Shown: positions 7,439 to 14,536 of the stretch, one piece after another | Layout: each line of letters begins with the position of its first letter | Position numbering within the stretch: the first letter of the stretch is position 1 | Source of the DNA: an uncultured Collinsella sp. | GTDB lineage: Bacteria > Actinomycetota > Coriobacteriia > Coriobacteriales > Coriobacteriaceae | Length of the DNA stretch: 14,990 nt | Assembly (NCBI GenBank): GCA_902493545.1 | Contig: CABUQI010000019.1 | Coordinates: 1-14,990 of the forward strand | Direction of reading: 5' to 3' | The notes under the pieces: generated by a model | Told to the model about the DNA's origin: nothing | Database searches by the model: none | Seen by the model: the letters and a program-made list of their open reading frames with translations, nothing else | Program-made: the position numbers and the translations under genes

Positions 7439-10216
7439 ATGATTCTCAACGGACCGGGAATTAGCTACACCGAGCCCGATATCGGCGCGGAGTTTGTGCC
7501 GCCGCTGCCGGAGCATCCGCGTGAGGCCATCGTCAAGCTGTGCGAGCACTGCACCAACCGTCTGCTGCATCGCGATGAGCTGCTGGGCTACGAGTACTGG
7601 TCGTTTGCCGAGGCCGCAACCGACGAGCAGGCCGAAGTGCTCTGCAAGATGAAGATGCGCCGTCCCTATACGCTGCCCGAGATGGTCAAGCTCACCGGCA
7701 TGCCCGAAGCCGATATCGAGAAGATGCTCGACGACATGAGCTACACGGGTCTGCTCGAGTACAACTGGGAAAACCCCGAGCGCGCCAAGCAGTGGGTGCT
7801 GCCCATGCTGGTGCCGGGTTCCGCTGAGTTTCTCAACATGCGCGTGAGCCAGCTCGAGGAGCATCCGGTCTATGCCAAGTTCTTTGAGCAGGCGTCCAAG
7901 GGACCGCTGTCCAAGGCCACGCCGGTGGTGCCGCCCGGAGGCGCCGGCATCGGCATGCACGTCATTCCGGTCGAGAAGGCCATCGACGCCGTGAGCACCT
8001 CGGTGCCGATCGAGCATATCGAGCATTGGCTCGACAAATACGATGGCAAATATGCCGCCAGCACCTGCAGCTGCCGCGCGAGCCGTCGCGTGATGGGCGA
8101 GGGCTGCGCCGACGACCCCGCCGACTGGTGCATTGCCGTGGGCGATATGGCCGACTATGTGGTTGAGACCGACCGCGGCCATTACGTGACGCGCGACGAG
8201 GTTTACGACATCCTGCGCCAGGCCGAGGACAACGGCTTTGTGCACCAGATCACCAATATCGACGGCGAGAACAAGATCTTCGCCATCTGCAACTGCAACG
8301 TCAACGTGTGCTACGCCCTGCGCACCTCGCAGCTGTTCAACACGCCCAACCTGTCGCGCTCGGCCTATGTCGCCAAGGTCGAGAAGGACAAGTGCGTGGC
8401 CTGCGGTCGCTGCGTTGAGGTGTGCCCGGCCGGCGCCGCCAAGCTCGGCCAGAAGCTCTGCAGCAAAAAGGCCGGCGGACAGGTGCCCGAGTATCCGCGC
8501 CAGGAGCTGCCCGACGCCACCAAGTGGGACCACACCAAGTGGTCGCCCAACTACCGCAACGACAACCGCATCGAGACGCATGAGTCCGGCACCGCTCCCT
8601 GCAAGACGGCCTGCCCCGCGCACGTTGCCGTTCAGGGCTATCTGAAGCTTGCGGCTCAGGGTCGCTATGACGAGGCCCTAGCACTCATTAAGCGCGAGAA
8701 CCCGCTGCCCGCTATCTGCGGTCGTGTGTGCAACCGCCGCTGTGAGGATGCCTGCACCCGCGGCCGTGTGGATGCCGCCGTGGCTATCGACGAGGTCAAG
8801 AAGTTCATCGCCCAGCGCGATCTGGATGCCGCGACCCGCTACGTCCCGCCCGTGGTGACCCCGACGCGTGCCGGCGGCTTCGACCAGAAGATCGCCATCA
8901 TCGGTGCCGGTCCGGCCGGCCTGTCCTGCGCTTTCTACCTGGCCGAGAAGGGCTACAAGCCCGTCGTGTTCGAGAAGAACGAGCGCCCGGGCGGCATGCT
9001 CACCTACGGCATTCCCAGCTTTAAGCTGCAGAAGGACGTCATCGAGGCCGAGGTCGAGATCATTCGCCTGATGGGTGCCGAGTTCCGCTATGGCGTGGAA
9101 GTCGGTCGCGACGTGACGCTCGACGAGCTGCGCGCACAGGGCTTTAAGGCCTTCTACGTTGCCATTGGCTGCCAGGGCGGCCGCCTCGCCGGTATTCCGG
9201 GTGAGGATGCCGAGGACGTGGCCGTGGCCGTCGACTTTTTGCGCAAGGTCAACAGTGGCAAGATCGACGCGCTGCCCGGCCGCACCATCGTGGTGGGCGG
9301 CGGCAACGTGGCTATCGACGTCGCGCGCAACGCCTGCCGTCTGGGTTCCGAGCACGTTGAGGTGTTCTGCCTGGAGAGCGAGGCCCAGATGCCCGCCAGC
9401 GAGGAGGAGCGTCGCGAGGCCGTTGAGGACGGCGCCCACATCAGCTGCGGCTGGGGTCCCAAGGAGGTTCACCTGGACGAGACCGGCCGTGTGTGCGGCA
9501 TCACCTTTAAGCGCTGCACGCGCGTCTACGATGACGAGGGCCGTTTTGCGCCCGAGTACGACGAGAACGACCTGCGTCGCGTCGATGCCGACCGCGTGGT
9601 CATGTCGATTGGCCAGTCCATCGTGTGGGGCGACCTGCTGGCTGGCTCCAAGGTGGAGCTTGGCCGTGGTCAGGGCGCCCTTGCCGATCCCCAGACCTAC
9701 CAGACCGCCGAACCCGACATCTTTGTGGGCGGCGACGTCTATACCGGTCCGAGCTTTGCCATCGATGCCATCGCCGCCGGTCACGAGGCCGCCGTGTCCA
9801 TCCATCGCTTTGTGCAGCCGGGCTCCACGCTCACCATCGGCCGCAACCAGCGCCGCTACACCGCGCTCGACCGCAACGACGTTGTGCTCGAGAGCTACGA
9901 CAACGCGAGCCGCGAGGTTGCGCATGTGGACCGCGAACGCGAGAAGGCTGCGCCGTTTAGCGAGTATGTTGAGACCTTTACCGAGGAGCAGGTGCGCGCC
10001 GAGACCGCCCGCTGCCTGGGCTGCGGCGCCTCGATCGTCGACCCCAACAAGTGCATCGGCTGCGGCCTGTGCACCACCAAGTGCGCGTTCGACGCCATCC
10101 ATCTGGATCGCGACCGCCCCGAGTGCTCCACGATGGTCAAATACGAGCAAAAGCTCCCAAGCCTCGGCAAGTACGCATTGAAACGTGCAATTAAGATCAA
10201 ATTTGGGAAGAAGTAA
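7439..10216 (+). CDS. Multidomain [4Fe-4S]/FAD NAD(P)-dependent oxidoreductase (GltD-like fusion)
   Basis: This is a 925-residue flavo-iron-sulfur fusion; the ATG at 7439 has AAGGG 7 nt upstream. Residues 1-300 form a Cys-rich N-terminal module: LCEHC (35-38), CSCR with C210, C212, C223 and C231, then CNCNVNVC (284-291). This resembles modules next to ferredoxins in anaerobes. A ferredoxin-type cluster site follows (C319, C322, C325, C329). Residues about 380-465 are the Fer4_20 domain of glutamate synthase small subunit (C388, C392, C427, C431, C435, C439). An FAD Rossmann fold starts at 485 (IAIIGAGPAGLS) and an NAD(P)H fold at 616 (TIVVGGGNVAIDVAR). FVGGDVYTGPSFAIDAIAAG closes the FAD site. 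The C-terminus adds C859 and C862 and a ferredoxin site (C872, C875, C878, C882). There is no glutaminase partner nearby, so this is not simply GltD. It probably moves electrons between NAD(P)H and an unknown acceptor. It is divergent from tetR and the membrane protein. Confidence 0.88.
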   Translation: MILNGPGISYTEPDIGAEFVPPLPEHPREAIVKLCEHCTNRLLHRDELLGYEYWSFAEAATDEQAEVLCKMKMRRPYTLPEMVKLTGMPEADIEKMLDDMSYTGLLEYNWENPERAKQWVLPMLVPGSAEFLNMRVSQLEEHPVYAKFFEQASKGPLSKATPVVPPGGAGIGMHVIPVEKAIDAVSTSVPIEHIEHWLDKYDGKYAASTCSCRASRRVMGEGCADDPADWCIAVGDMADYVVETDRGHYVTRDEVYDILRQAEDNGFVHQITNIDGENKIFAICNCNVNVCYALRTSQLFNTPNLSRSAYVAKVEKDKCVACGRCVEVCPAGAAKLGQKLCSKKAGGQVPEYPRQELPDATKWDHTKWSPNYRNDNRIETHESGTAPCKTACPAHVAVQGYLKLAAQGRYDEALALIKRENPLPAICGRVCNRRCEDACTRGRVDAAVAIDEVKKFIAQRDLDAATRYVPPVVTPTRAGGFDQKIAIIGAGPAGLSCAFYLAEKGYKPVVFEKNERPGGMLTYGIPSFKLQKDVIEAEVEIIRLMGAEFRYGVEVGRDVTLDELRAQGFKAFYVAIGCQGGRLAGIPGEDAEDVAVAVDFLRKVNSGKIDALPGRTIVVGGGNVAIDVARNACRLGSEHVEVFCLESEAQMPASEEERREAVEDGAHISCGWGPKEVHLDETGRVCGITFKRCTRVYDDEGRFAPEYDENDLRRVDADRVVMSIGQSIVWGDLLAGSKVELGRGQGALADPQTYQTAEPDIFVGGDVYTGPSFAIDAIAAGHEAAVSIHRFVQPGSTLTIGRNQRRYTALDRNDVVLESYDNASREVAHVDREREKAAPFSEYVETFTEEQVRAETARCLGCGASIVDPNKCIGCGLCTTKCAFDAIHLDRDRPECSTMVKYEQKLPSLGKYALKRAIKIKFGKK

Positions 10217-10247
10217 GAGACCTAACAAGTAAGTGAACGGCGCAGAG

Positions 10248-10403
10248 GGCGGTTGGACAGCGAGCGGGTCCCAGGCGTGGCGAGGTGCCTTGAAAGAGGA
10301 GGGCATAGGGCTTTTGCCCATGCCCGACGATTGAAAGGCAGATCGCCCGTCTGGGACTCGCGCAGCGTCAAGCCGACCGCCGTTCGTTAGAACGGCGGAA
10401 GGA
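10248..10403 (+). promoter_or_regulatory. Structured 5' leader of hypA, riboswitch candidate
   Basis: The 194 nt before hypA fold into nested helices. P0 is 10248-10256 with 10373-10381 (9 bp, one G-U). P1 is 10260-10263 plus 10268-10274 with 10351-10361 (11 bp, 4-nt bulge). P2 is 10279-10283 with 10343-10347. P3 is 10286-10291 with 10335-10340. The apical helix is 10301-10306 plus 10308-10311 with 10316-10325, with a TTTT loop. P2 and P3 are separated by GG/GA. P3 and the apical helix flank a symmetric 9 x 9 purine-rich loop. A competing 9-bp hairpin (10377-10385 with 10390-10398, GTTA loop) reuses 10377-10381 from P0 and reaches into the ribosome-binding site GGAAGGA (10397-10403). Mutually exclusive stems at the start codon suggest translational control. 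The ligand is unknown; nickel/cobalt or molybdenum cofactor are guesses from context. Confidence 0.5.
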
Positions 10404-10410
10404 ATTAAAA

Positions 10411-10839
10411 GTGCACGAGCTCGGAATCGTCTATCACATCATTCGCGATGTCGAGAATGTGGCGCGCGCTCATGGCGTGCGTCGCGTTTCGAGCGTGACG
10501 TTGCTGTTGGGCGAGGTCTCGGGCGTCGTTCCCGACTTGCTGCTCGACGCTTGGCGCTGGGCAGCAGATAAAAAGTCCATCGCGCAGGGCGCGGAGCTTA
10601 TCGTGGAGTCCGTCGATGCCGTGACACATTGCGAGGCGTGCGGCCGCGACTACGCGACGGTCGAGCACGGCAAGACCTGCCCTCATTGCGGTAGCGGCGA
10701 GACATACCTGCTGCAGGGCCAGGAGGTCATGATCAAGCAGATCGAGACCCCCGACGAGGACCCGGCAGACGCTGCCCCCGACGGCCTCTCCGACGCCCCC
10801 GATGCCGTCGACGCCGCCAACCCCCTCCACATCGCCTAG
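10411..10839 (+). CDS. hypA: Hydrogenase maturation nickel metallochaperone HypA
   Basis: HypA delivers Ni(II), usually with HypB, to the active site of [NiFe] hydrogenase precursors. The protein is 142 residues. The N-terminal MHE, whose Met1-His2-Glu3 forms the nickel site, fixes the GTG start at 10411; GGAAGGA ends 7 nt upstream. LLLGEVSGVVP (31-41) is the conserved core motif. The zinc-binding loop is CEAC-N12-CPHC (C74, C77, C90, C93). The last about 28 residues (from ETPDEDPADAAP) are an acidic Asp/Ala/Pro extension beyond the usual HypA length of about 115 and are probably disordered. No hydrogenase structural or other hyp gene is in the window. It follows the oxidoreductase on the same strand after 194 nt with no terminator seen between them, so co-transcription is possible. 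The structured leader suggests separate control. Confidence 0.95.
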   Translation: MHELGIVYHIIRDVENVARAHGVRRVSSVTLLLGEVSGVVPDLLLDAWRWAADKKSIAQGAELIVESVDAVTHCEACGRDYATVEHGKTCPHCGSGETYLLQGQEVMIKQIETPDEDPADAAPDGLSDAPDAVDAANPLHIA

Positions 10840-10850
10840 GATTCCCTATA

Positions 10851-10917
10851 AGTTGCGGTGAAATAGTTCCTAAATTCAGCCTTCTGGCTCTTAAACAAGA
10901 ACTATTCCACCGCAACT
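10851..10917. repeat. 67-bp imperfect palindromic intergenic repeat, copy 1
   Basis: The arm AGTTGCGGTGAAATAGTTC (10851-10869) and its inverse (10899-10917) match at 18 of 19 positions around a 29-nt centre that holds a small AGCC-TTCT-GGCT hairpin. It starts 11 nt after the hypA stop. The same element, with the same single arm mismatch and the same centre length, recurs at 14537-14603. It resembles REP/BIME-type dispersed palindromes. ATTTT follows it, so weak terminator activity is possible. Confidence 0.88.
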
Positions 10918-11168
10918 ATTTTGAGTGGTTTCATAGACCATAAGTCACGAAAATAGTCAAGCCATGTCTGTTTAAACAAAATAGCGGCAGTACAAGCGCA
11001 TTCGCGCTTGCCTAAAATCGATATTAATGAACAGCCTGCTTGTATCTGTAAAATGCATGGCTTGATGAGCGACGCCTTGTCGTGTAATGAGTCAAAAAGC
11101 AGTAACGTAATCAACTTGTAACAAACCTAGACGTTTAAACAAATAATCCAACCTTTTGCGGATTTAGC
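10918..11168. other. AT-rich intergenic region upstream of the PTS operon
   Basis: I find no convincing gene here. It holds a 7-bp hairpin CAAGCGC-ATTC-GCGCTTG (10993-11010). TACAAGC (10991-10997) can instead pair with GCTTGTA (11038-11044). TCAAGCCATG (10957-10966) is inverted at 11056-11065. GTTTAAACAAA is directly repeated at 10970-10980 and 11133-11143, and TGTCGTGTA occurs at 11078-11086 and again at 11205-11213. A 70-codon minus-strand frame (10902-11114) has no good ribosome-binding site. The region is plausibly regulatory for the sugar operon or encodes a small RNA. Confidence 0.4.
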
Positions 11169-11174
11169 TATAAT
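11169..11174 (+). promoter_or_regulatory. Likely -10 of the mannose-type PTS operon promoter
   Basis: A perfect TATAAT lies 71 nt before the first PTS gene. The hexamer 17 nt upstream (ATCCAA) is not a good -35, which would fit a promoter needing an activator. A second TATACT at 11192-11197 is possible. I saw no sigma-54 -24/-12 pair, unlike levR-controlled mannose operons of Firmicutes. Confidence 0.5.
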
Positions 11175-11244
11175 TCCACAAACCAAACAGCTATACTCCT
11201 TTCATGTCGTGTAGGAAATACGTAGACAAAAAGGAGGTTATGTG

Positions 11245-12234
11245 ATGGTAAGTATTGTTCTTGCTAGCCACGGGGACTTGGCAGCTGGAATCAAGCAGAC
11301 GGGCTCGATGGTCTTTGGCGATCAGCCGTCTGTTGCCGTGGTCTCGCTCGAGCCGAGCATGGGCCCCGACGACTTCCGTGCCAAGGTCGAGGAAGCAATC
11401 GCTTCCTTCGAAGACCAGGAGCAGGTGCTCTTCCTCGTTGATCTGTGGGGCGGCACGCCGTTCAACCAGATCAGCGGGCTCATCGAGGGCCACGATTCCT
11501 GGGCTATCGTCACCGGTGTCAACCTGCCTATGCTCATCGAGGCATATTCGCAGCGCTTTGACGCAAAGAACACTGCACATGCGATCGCAAAACATCTCGT
11601 GACTGAGGCTAAGGCTGGCGTGCGTGTCAAGCCCGAGTCTCTGGAGCCCGAGGAGAAGAAGCCGGCTGCGGCCGCCGCTGCTCCTGCAGGCGCCATCCCT
11701 CCGGGAACGGTCATCGGCGATGGGCACATCAAGATCGCCCACGTCCGTATCGACACCCGTCTGCTTCATGGTCAGGTGGCCACCACGTGGACCAAGCAGA
11801 TCAACCCCAACCGCATCATCGTGGTTTCCGACGGCGTTGCTCACGATGAGCTCCGTAAGACCATGATCGAGCAGGCTGCCCCTCCGGGAGTCCATGCCAA
11901 CGTCGTGCCCATCAAGAAGATGGCCGAGGTCGTCAAGGACACGCGCTTTGGTGACACCAAGGCCATGCTGCTCTTTGAGAACCCGCAGGATCTGCTCAAG
12001 GCCATCGAGGCCGGCGTCGACATCAAGGAAGTCAACATCGGTTCCATGGCTCACTCCAAGGGCAAGGTCGTCGTCACCAACGCCGTCGCTATGGGCGATG
12101 ACGACGTCAAGACTCTCGAGGCCCTCAAGGCCAAGGGCGTCAAGTTCGAGGTCCGCAAGGTTCCTTCGGATGCTTCCGAGGATCTCGACGCCATGTTGAA
12201 GAAAGCTAAGGCCGAACTGGCCGCTCAAGCATAG
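11245..12234 (+). CDS. manX: PTS mannose/fructose/sorbose family EIIAB component
   Basis: This is a 329-residue cytoplasmic phosphotransferase of the mannose PTS family. EIIA (residues 1 to about 130) begins MVSIVLASHG, with His9 the residue expected to take phosphate from HPr, and has VDLWGGTPFNQ around residue 65-75. An Ala/Pro linker (EEKKPAAAAAAPAGAIPPG, about 140-160) joins EIIB. In EIIB, RIDTRLLHGQVATTW carries His175, which passes phosphate to the incoming sugar. The start is the ATG at 11245, 7 nt after AAGGAGG (11231-11237); a GTG immediately before it is also in frame. It is the first gene of the operon, followed 18 nt later by EIIC. The sugar cannot be read from the sequence; mannose, glucose, fructose, N-acetylgalactosamine and sorbose are all handled by this family. 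Confidence 0.95.
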   Translation: MVSIVLASHGDLAAGIKQTGSMVFGDQPSVAVVSLEPSMGPDDFRAKVEEAIASFEDQEQVLFLVDLWGGTPFNQISGLIEGHDSWAIVTGVNLPMLIEAYSQRFDAKNTAHAIAKHLVTEAKAGVRVKPESLEPEEKKPAAAAAAPAGAIPPGTVIGDGHIKIAHVRIDTRLLHGQVATTWTKQINPNRIIVVSDGVAHDELRKTMIEQAAPPGVHANVVPIKKMAEVVKDTRFGDTKAMLLFENPQDLLKAIEAGVDIKEVNIGSMAHSKGKVVVTNAVAMGDDDVKTLEALKAKGVKFEVRKVPSDASEDLDAMLKKAKAELAAQA

Positions 12235-12252
12235 TAAAGGAGGGTCCGATAC

Positions 12253-13071
12253 ATGTCTGCAATCACTATTCTGCTTGTTGCGATTGTCGCGTTGCTTGCC
12301 GGTATGGAAGGCATTCTGGATGAGTTCCAGTTCCATCAGCCGCTCGTGGCATGCACGCTTATCGGTCTCGTAACCGGTCACCTTCAGGAGGGCATCCTCC
12401 TGGGCGGTTCGCTCCAGATGATGGCCCTTGGCTGGGCTAACGTCGGCGCCGCCGTCGCGCCTGACGCCGCTCTGGCCTCGGTCGCTTCTTCGATCATCAT
12501 GGTGCTCGCCCTCAACGGCGGCGCCACTGATTCGGCCAAGGCCGTTACCGCGGCCATCGCCGTCGCCGTCCCGCTGTCGGTCGCTGGTCTGTTCCTGACC
12601 ATGATCTGCCGTACCATTGCTACCGCTATCGCTCACGCCATGGACGGTTGCGCCGAGAAGGGCGACTTCTCCGGCATCGAGCGCTGGCAGTACGCTGCCA
12701 TCCTCATGCAGGGCCTTCGTATCGCCATCCCGGCAGTACTTCTGTGCATCATCCCGGCCGAGGCCGTTACCAACGCGCTTAACGCTATGCCCGACTGGCT
12801 GTCCGGCGGCATGGCTGTCGGCGGCGGCATGGTCGCTTCCGTCGGTTACGCCATGGTCATCAACATGATGGCCACCAAGGAGACCTGGCCGTTCTTCATC
12901 CTCGGCTTTGTCCTTGCTGCCATCCCTCAGCTCACGCTGATCGCCCTTGGCCTCATCGGCATCTCCCTTGCCCTCATCTACCTTGGCCTTAAGGATCTGG
13001 CCAAGCAGGGTGGCGGCATGGGCGGTGGCTCCGGCGACCCGCTCGGCGACATTCTGAACGATTACGAGTAG
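12253..13071 (+). CDS. manY: PTS mannose/fructose/sorbose family EIIC permease
   Basis: This 272-residue polytopic membrane subunit forms the sugar-translocating channel together with EIID. A hydrophobic N-terminus (ITILLVAIVALLAGMEGIL) leads to the family core: QPLVACTLIGLVTGHLQEGI and LGGSLQMMALGWANVGAAVAPD, which line the substrate pathway. Several further helices follow, ending in LTLIALGLIGISLALIYL. A Gly-rich cytoplasmic tail (KQGGGMGGGSGDPLGD) ends the protein. Its length is normal for the family. The ATG at 12253 has AAGGAGG (12237-12243) 9 nt upstream. The gene is 18 nt after EIIAB and is followed by EIID, whose ribosome-binding site overlaps its stop codon, so the subunits are tightly coupled. 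Confidence 0.95.
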   Translation: MSAITILLVAIVALLAGMEGILDEFQFHQPLVACTLIGLVTGHLQEGILLGGSLQMMALGWANVGAAVAPDAALASVASSIIMVLALNGGATDSAKAVTAAIAVAVPLSVAGLFLTMICRTIATAIAHAMDGCAEKGDFSGIERWQYAAILMQGLRIAIPAVLLCIIPAEAVTNALNAMPDWLSGGMAVGGGMVASVGYAMVINMMATKETWPFFILGFVLAAIPQLTLIALGLIGISLALIYLGLKDLAKQGGGMGGGSGDPLGDILNDYE

Positions 13072-13087
13072 GAGGGGAGTGATACAT

Positions 13088-14008
13088 ATGGCAGAGAACA
13101 AGATTCAGCTCACCAAGGCTGACCGCAAGAAGGTTTGCTTCCGTCATCAGTTCCTTCAGGGCTCGTGGAACTACGAGCGTATGCAGAACGGCGGCTGGTG
13201 CTTCGCAATGATCCCTGCGATCAAGAAGCTCTACACCAGCAAGGATGACCAGATTGCCGCTCTTAAGCGCCACCTGGAGTTCTATAACACCCACCCCTAT
13301 GTTTCCGCCCCCGTCATTGGCGTTACCCTCGCTCTCGAGGAGGAGCGCGCCAACGGTGCCCCGATTGACGACGTCGCCATCCAGGGCGTCAAGGTCGGTA
13401 TGATGGGCCCGCTCGCCGGTGTCGGCGACCCCGCCTTCTGGTTCACCCTTCGCCCGATTCTGGGTGCTCTGGGCGCTTCCTTGGCCCTGTCCGGCAGCAT
13501 CGCCGGTCCGTTACTGTTCTTCTTCGCGTGGAACATCATCCGTTACGCCTTCCTGTGGTACACGCAGGAGTTTGGCTACAAGGTCGGCTCCTCCATCGCC
13601 AAGGACCTCTCCGGCGGTCTGATGGGCAAGGTCACCGAGGGTGCTTCCATCCTGGGTATGTTCATCATCGGCGCCCTGGTCGAGCGCTGGGTGTCCATCT
13701 CCTTCACCCCGGTCGTCTCCAAGGTCACGCAGTCTGCTGGCGCCTTTATCGACTGGGCTAACCTGCCCTCTGGTTCTGAGGGTGTCAAGGAAGCACTGAC
13801 GATGTATAACTCCATCGGTGCTAACGCCCTTGATCAGGTGAAGGTCACCACGCTTCAGGCCAACCTCGATCAGCTCATCCCCGGCCTTGCCGCCGTGTGC
13901 CTGACCCTGCTGGTCTGCAAGCTCCTCAAGAAGAAGGTCAGCCCGATCGTCATCATCTTGGCTCTCTTCGCCATCGGCATCATCGGTCGCGTCTGCGGCT
14001 TCATGTAA
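13088..14008 (+). CDS. manZ: PTS mannose/fructose/sorbose family EIID component
   Basis: This 306-residue second membrane subunit of the mannose-type permease is found only in this PTS family. The N-terminal two thirds carry the family signatures RHQFLQGSWNYERMQNGGW (19-37) and GPLAGVGDPAFWFTLRPILG (107-126). Hydrophobic helices follow (about 128-160 and 180-205), with two more at the C-terminus (IPGLAAVCLTLLVCKLL and PIVIILALFAIGIIGRVCG). The start chosen is the ATG at 13088, about 8 nt after GGAGGGGAG (13071-13079). A GTG at 13079 lies inside that ribosome-binding site and is unlikely. It lies 16 nt after EIIC. A U-tailed hairpin follows 56 nt after its stop, ahead of the DUF956 gene. Confidence 0.95.
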   Translation: MAENKIQLTKADRKKVCFRHQFLQGSWNYERMQNGGWCFAMIPAIKKLYTSKDDQIAALKRHLEFYNTHPYVSAPVIGVTLALEEERANGAPIDDVAIQGVKVGMMGPLAGVGDPAFWFTLRPILGALGASLALSGSIAGPLLFFFAWNIIRYAFLWYTQEFGYKVGSSIAKDLSGGLMGKVTEGASILGMFIIGALVERWVSISFTPVVSKVTQSAGAFIDWANLPSGSEGVKEALTMYNSIGANALDQVKVTTLQANLDQLIPGLAAVCLTLLVCKLLKKKVSPIVIILALFAIGIIGRVCGFM

Positions 14009-14064
14009 GCACGTTTCGGCTTAAGACCGAGAATTGCTAGGCAAGGGCTTTTGAGCCATTGAAA

Positions 14065-14112
14065 CGGACCGCACCCGGTGGGTACACTGGATGCGGTCCG
14101 ATTGTTTTATTT
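14065..14112 (+). terminator. Internal terminator between EIID and DUF956 genes
   Basis: CGGACCGCA (14065-14073) pairs with TGCGGTCCG (14092-14100). After a C/A mismatch the stem continues for six more pairs (14075-14080 with 14085-14090, one G-U) to a GGTA loop. ATTGTTTTATTT follows. The ribosome-binding site of the next gene starts directly after it, so it probably acts as a partial terminator within the operon. Confidence 0.85.
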
Positions 14113-14128
14113 GGAGGGCGAGGCGCGC

Positions 14129-14527
14129 ATGGCGCAATCTCAGAACAGCACGGTCGATCTGGCAACGCCGGCAACCTGCCTGATGGGGCTTACCAGCCAC
14201 GGCAACGTGATGGTGGGCAATAAGGCGTTCGAGTATTACAACGAGCGCAATCCCGAGGATTATATTCAAATCCCGTGGGATGAGGTCGACTATATTGCCG
14301 CCGAGGTTTTACGCGGCACCAAGAAGATCACGCGTTTTGCCATCTTCACCAAGGACAACGGTCACTTTACGTTTTCGACGCGCGACGACAAAGAGACGCT
14401 TCGTGCTGTCCGCAAGTACGTCGACGAGGATAAGCTCGTGCGTTCGCCCGACTTTATCGATGTGACGGCCAAGGGCGCCAAGAGCATCCCCTCCGTTATC
14501 AAAAACCTCTTCCACAAAGGTAACTAG
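14129..14527 (+). CDS. manO: DUF956 family protein (ManO-like), PTS operon accessory
   Basis: This is a 132-residue soluble protein of the DUF956 family, typically the last gene of mannose-class PTS operons and sometimes called ManO. Its role is thought to be regulatory but is not firmly established. Recognisable features are the N-terminal AQSQNSTVDLATPATCLMGLTSHGNVMVGNKAFEYYNERN stretch (given here only by its residues 2-41 landmarks), IQIPWDEVDYIAAEVLRG and the FAIFTKDNGHFTFSTRD beta-rich core. The ATG at 14129 has GGAGGGCGAGG (14113-14123) upstream. Upstream in-frame non-ATG starts fall inside the terminator hairpin and are rejected. Being placed behind that terminator, it should be made at a lower level than the permease subunits. 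Confidence 0.9.
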   Translation: MAQSQNSTVDLATPATCLMGLTSHGNVMVGNKAFEYYNERNPEDYIQIPWDEVDYIAAEVLRGTKKITRFAIFTKDNGHFTFSTRDDKETLRAVRKYVDEDKLVRSPDFIDVTAKGAKSIPSVIKNLFHKGN

Positions 14528-14536
14528 CTCCTCATA

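Noticed and set aside
7439..10216. Annotating the large oxidoreductase simply as glutamate synthase small subunit (gltD)
   Set aside because: The GltD-like core is only about half of the protein, it has extra cluster modules at both ends, and there is no large subunit next to it.
8678..10321. Long open frame on the minus strand (547 codons) opposite the oxidoreductase
   Set aside because: It is a shadow of the GC-rich coding strand. The plus-strand product has clear FAD, NAD(P) and cluster motifs, and the minus-strand translation is repetitive Ala/Gly/Val/Asp without a family.
10235..10333. Possible small leader peptide upstream of hypA with a GTG start
   Set aside because: It has no ribosome-binding site, and the region is better explained by nested RNA helices with paired arms.
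10902..11114. 70-codon minus-strand frame in the AT-rich intergenic region
   Set aside because: It overlaps the palindromic repeat, lacks a clear ribosome-binding site and has no recognisable domain.
11140..11175. Sigma-54 promoter for the mannose PTS operon
   Set aside because: TTTTGC is present, but there is no GG pair at the correct distance upstream and no sigma-54 activator gene nearby. A TATAAT element fits better.
11191..13101. 636-codon minus-strand frame opposite the PTS genes
   Set aside because: It lies antisense to well-conserved EIIAB and EIIC and has no plausible ribosome-binding site or domain.
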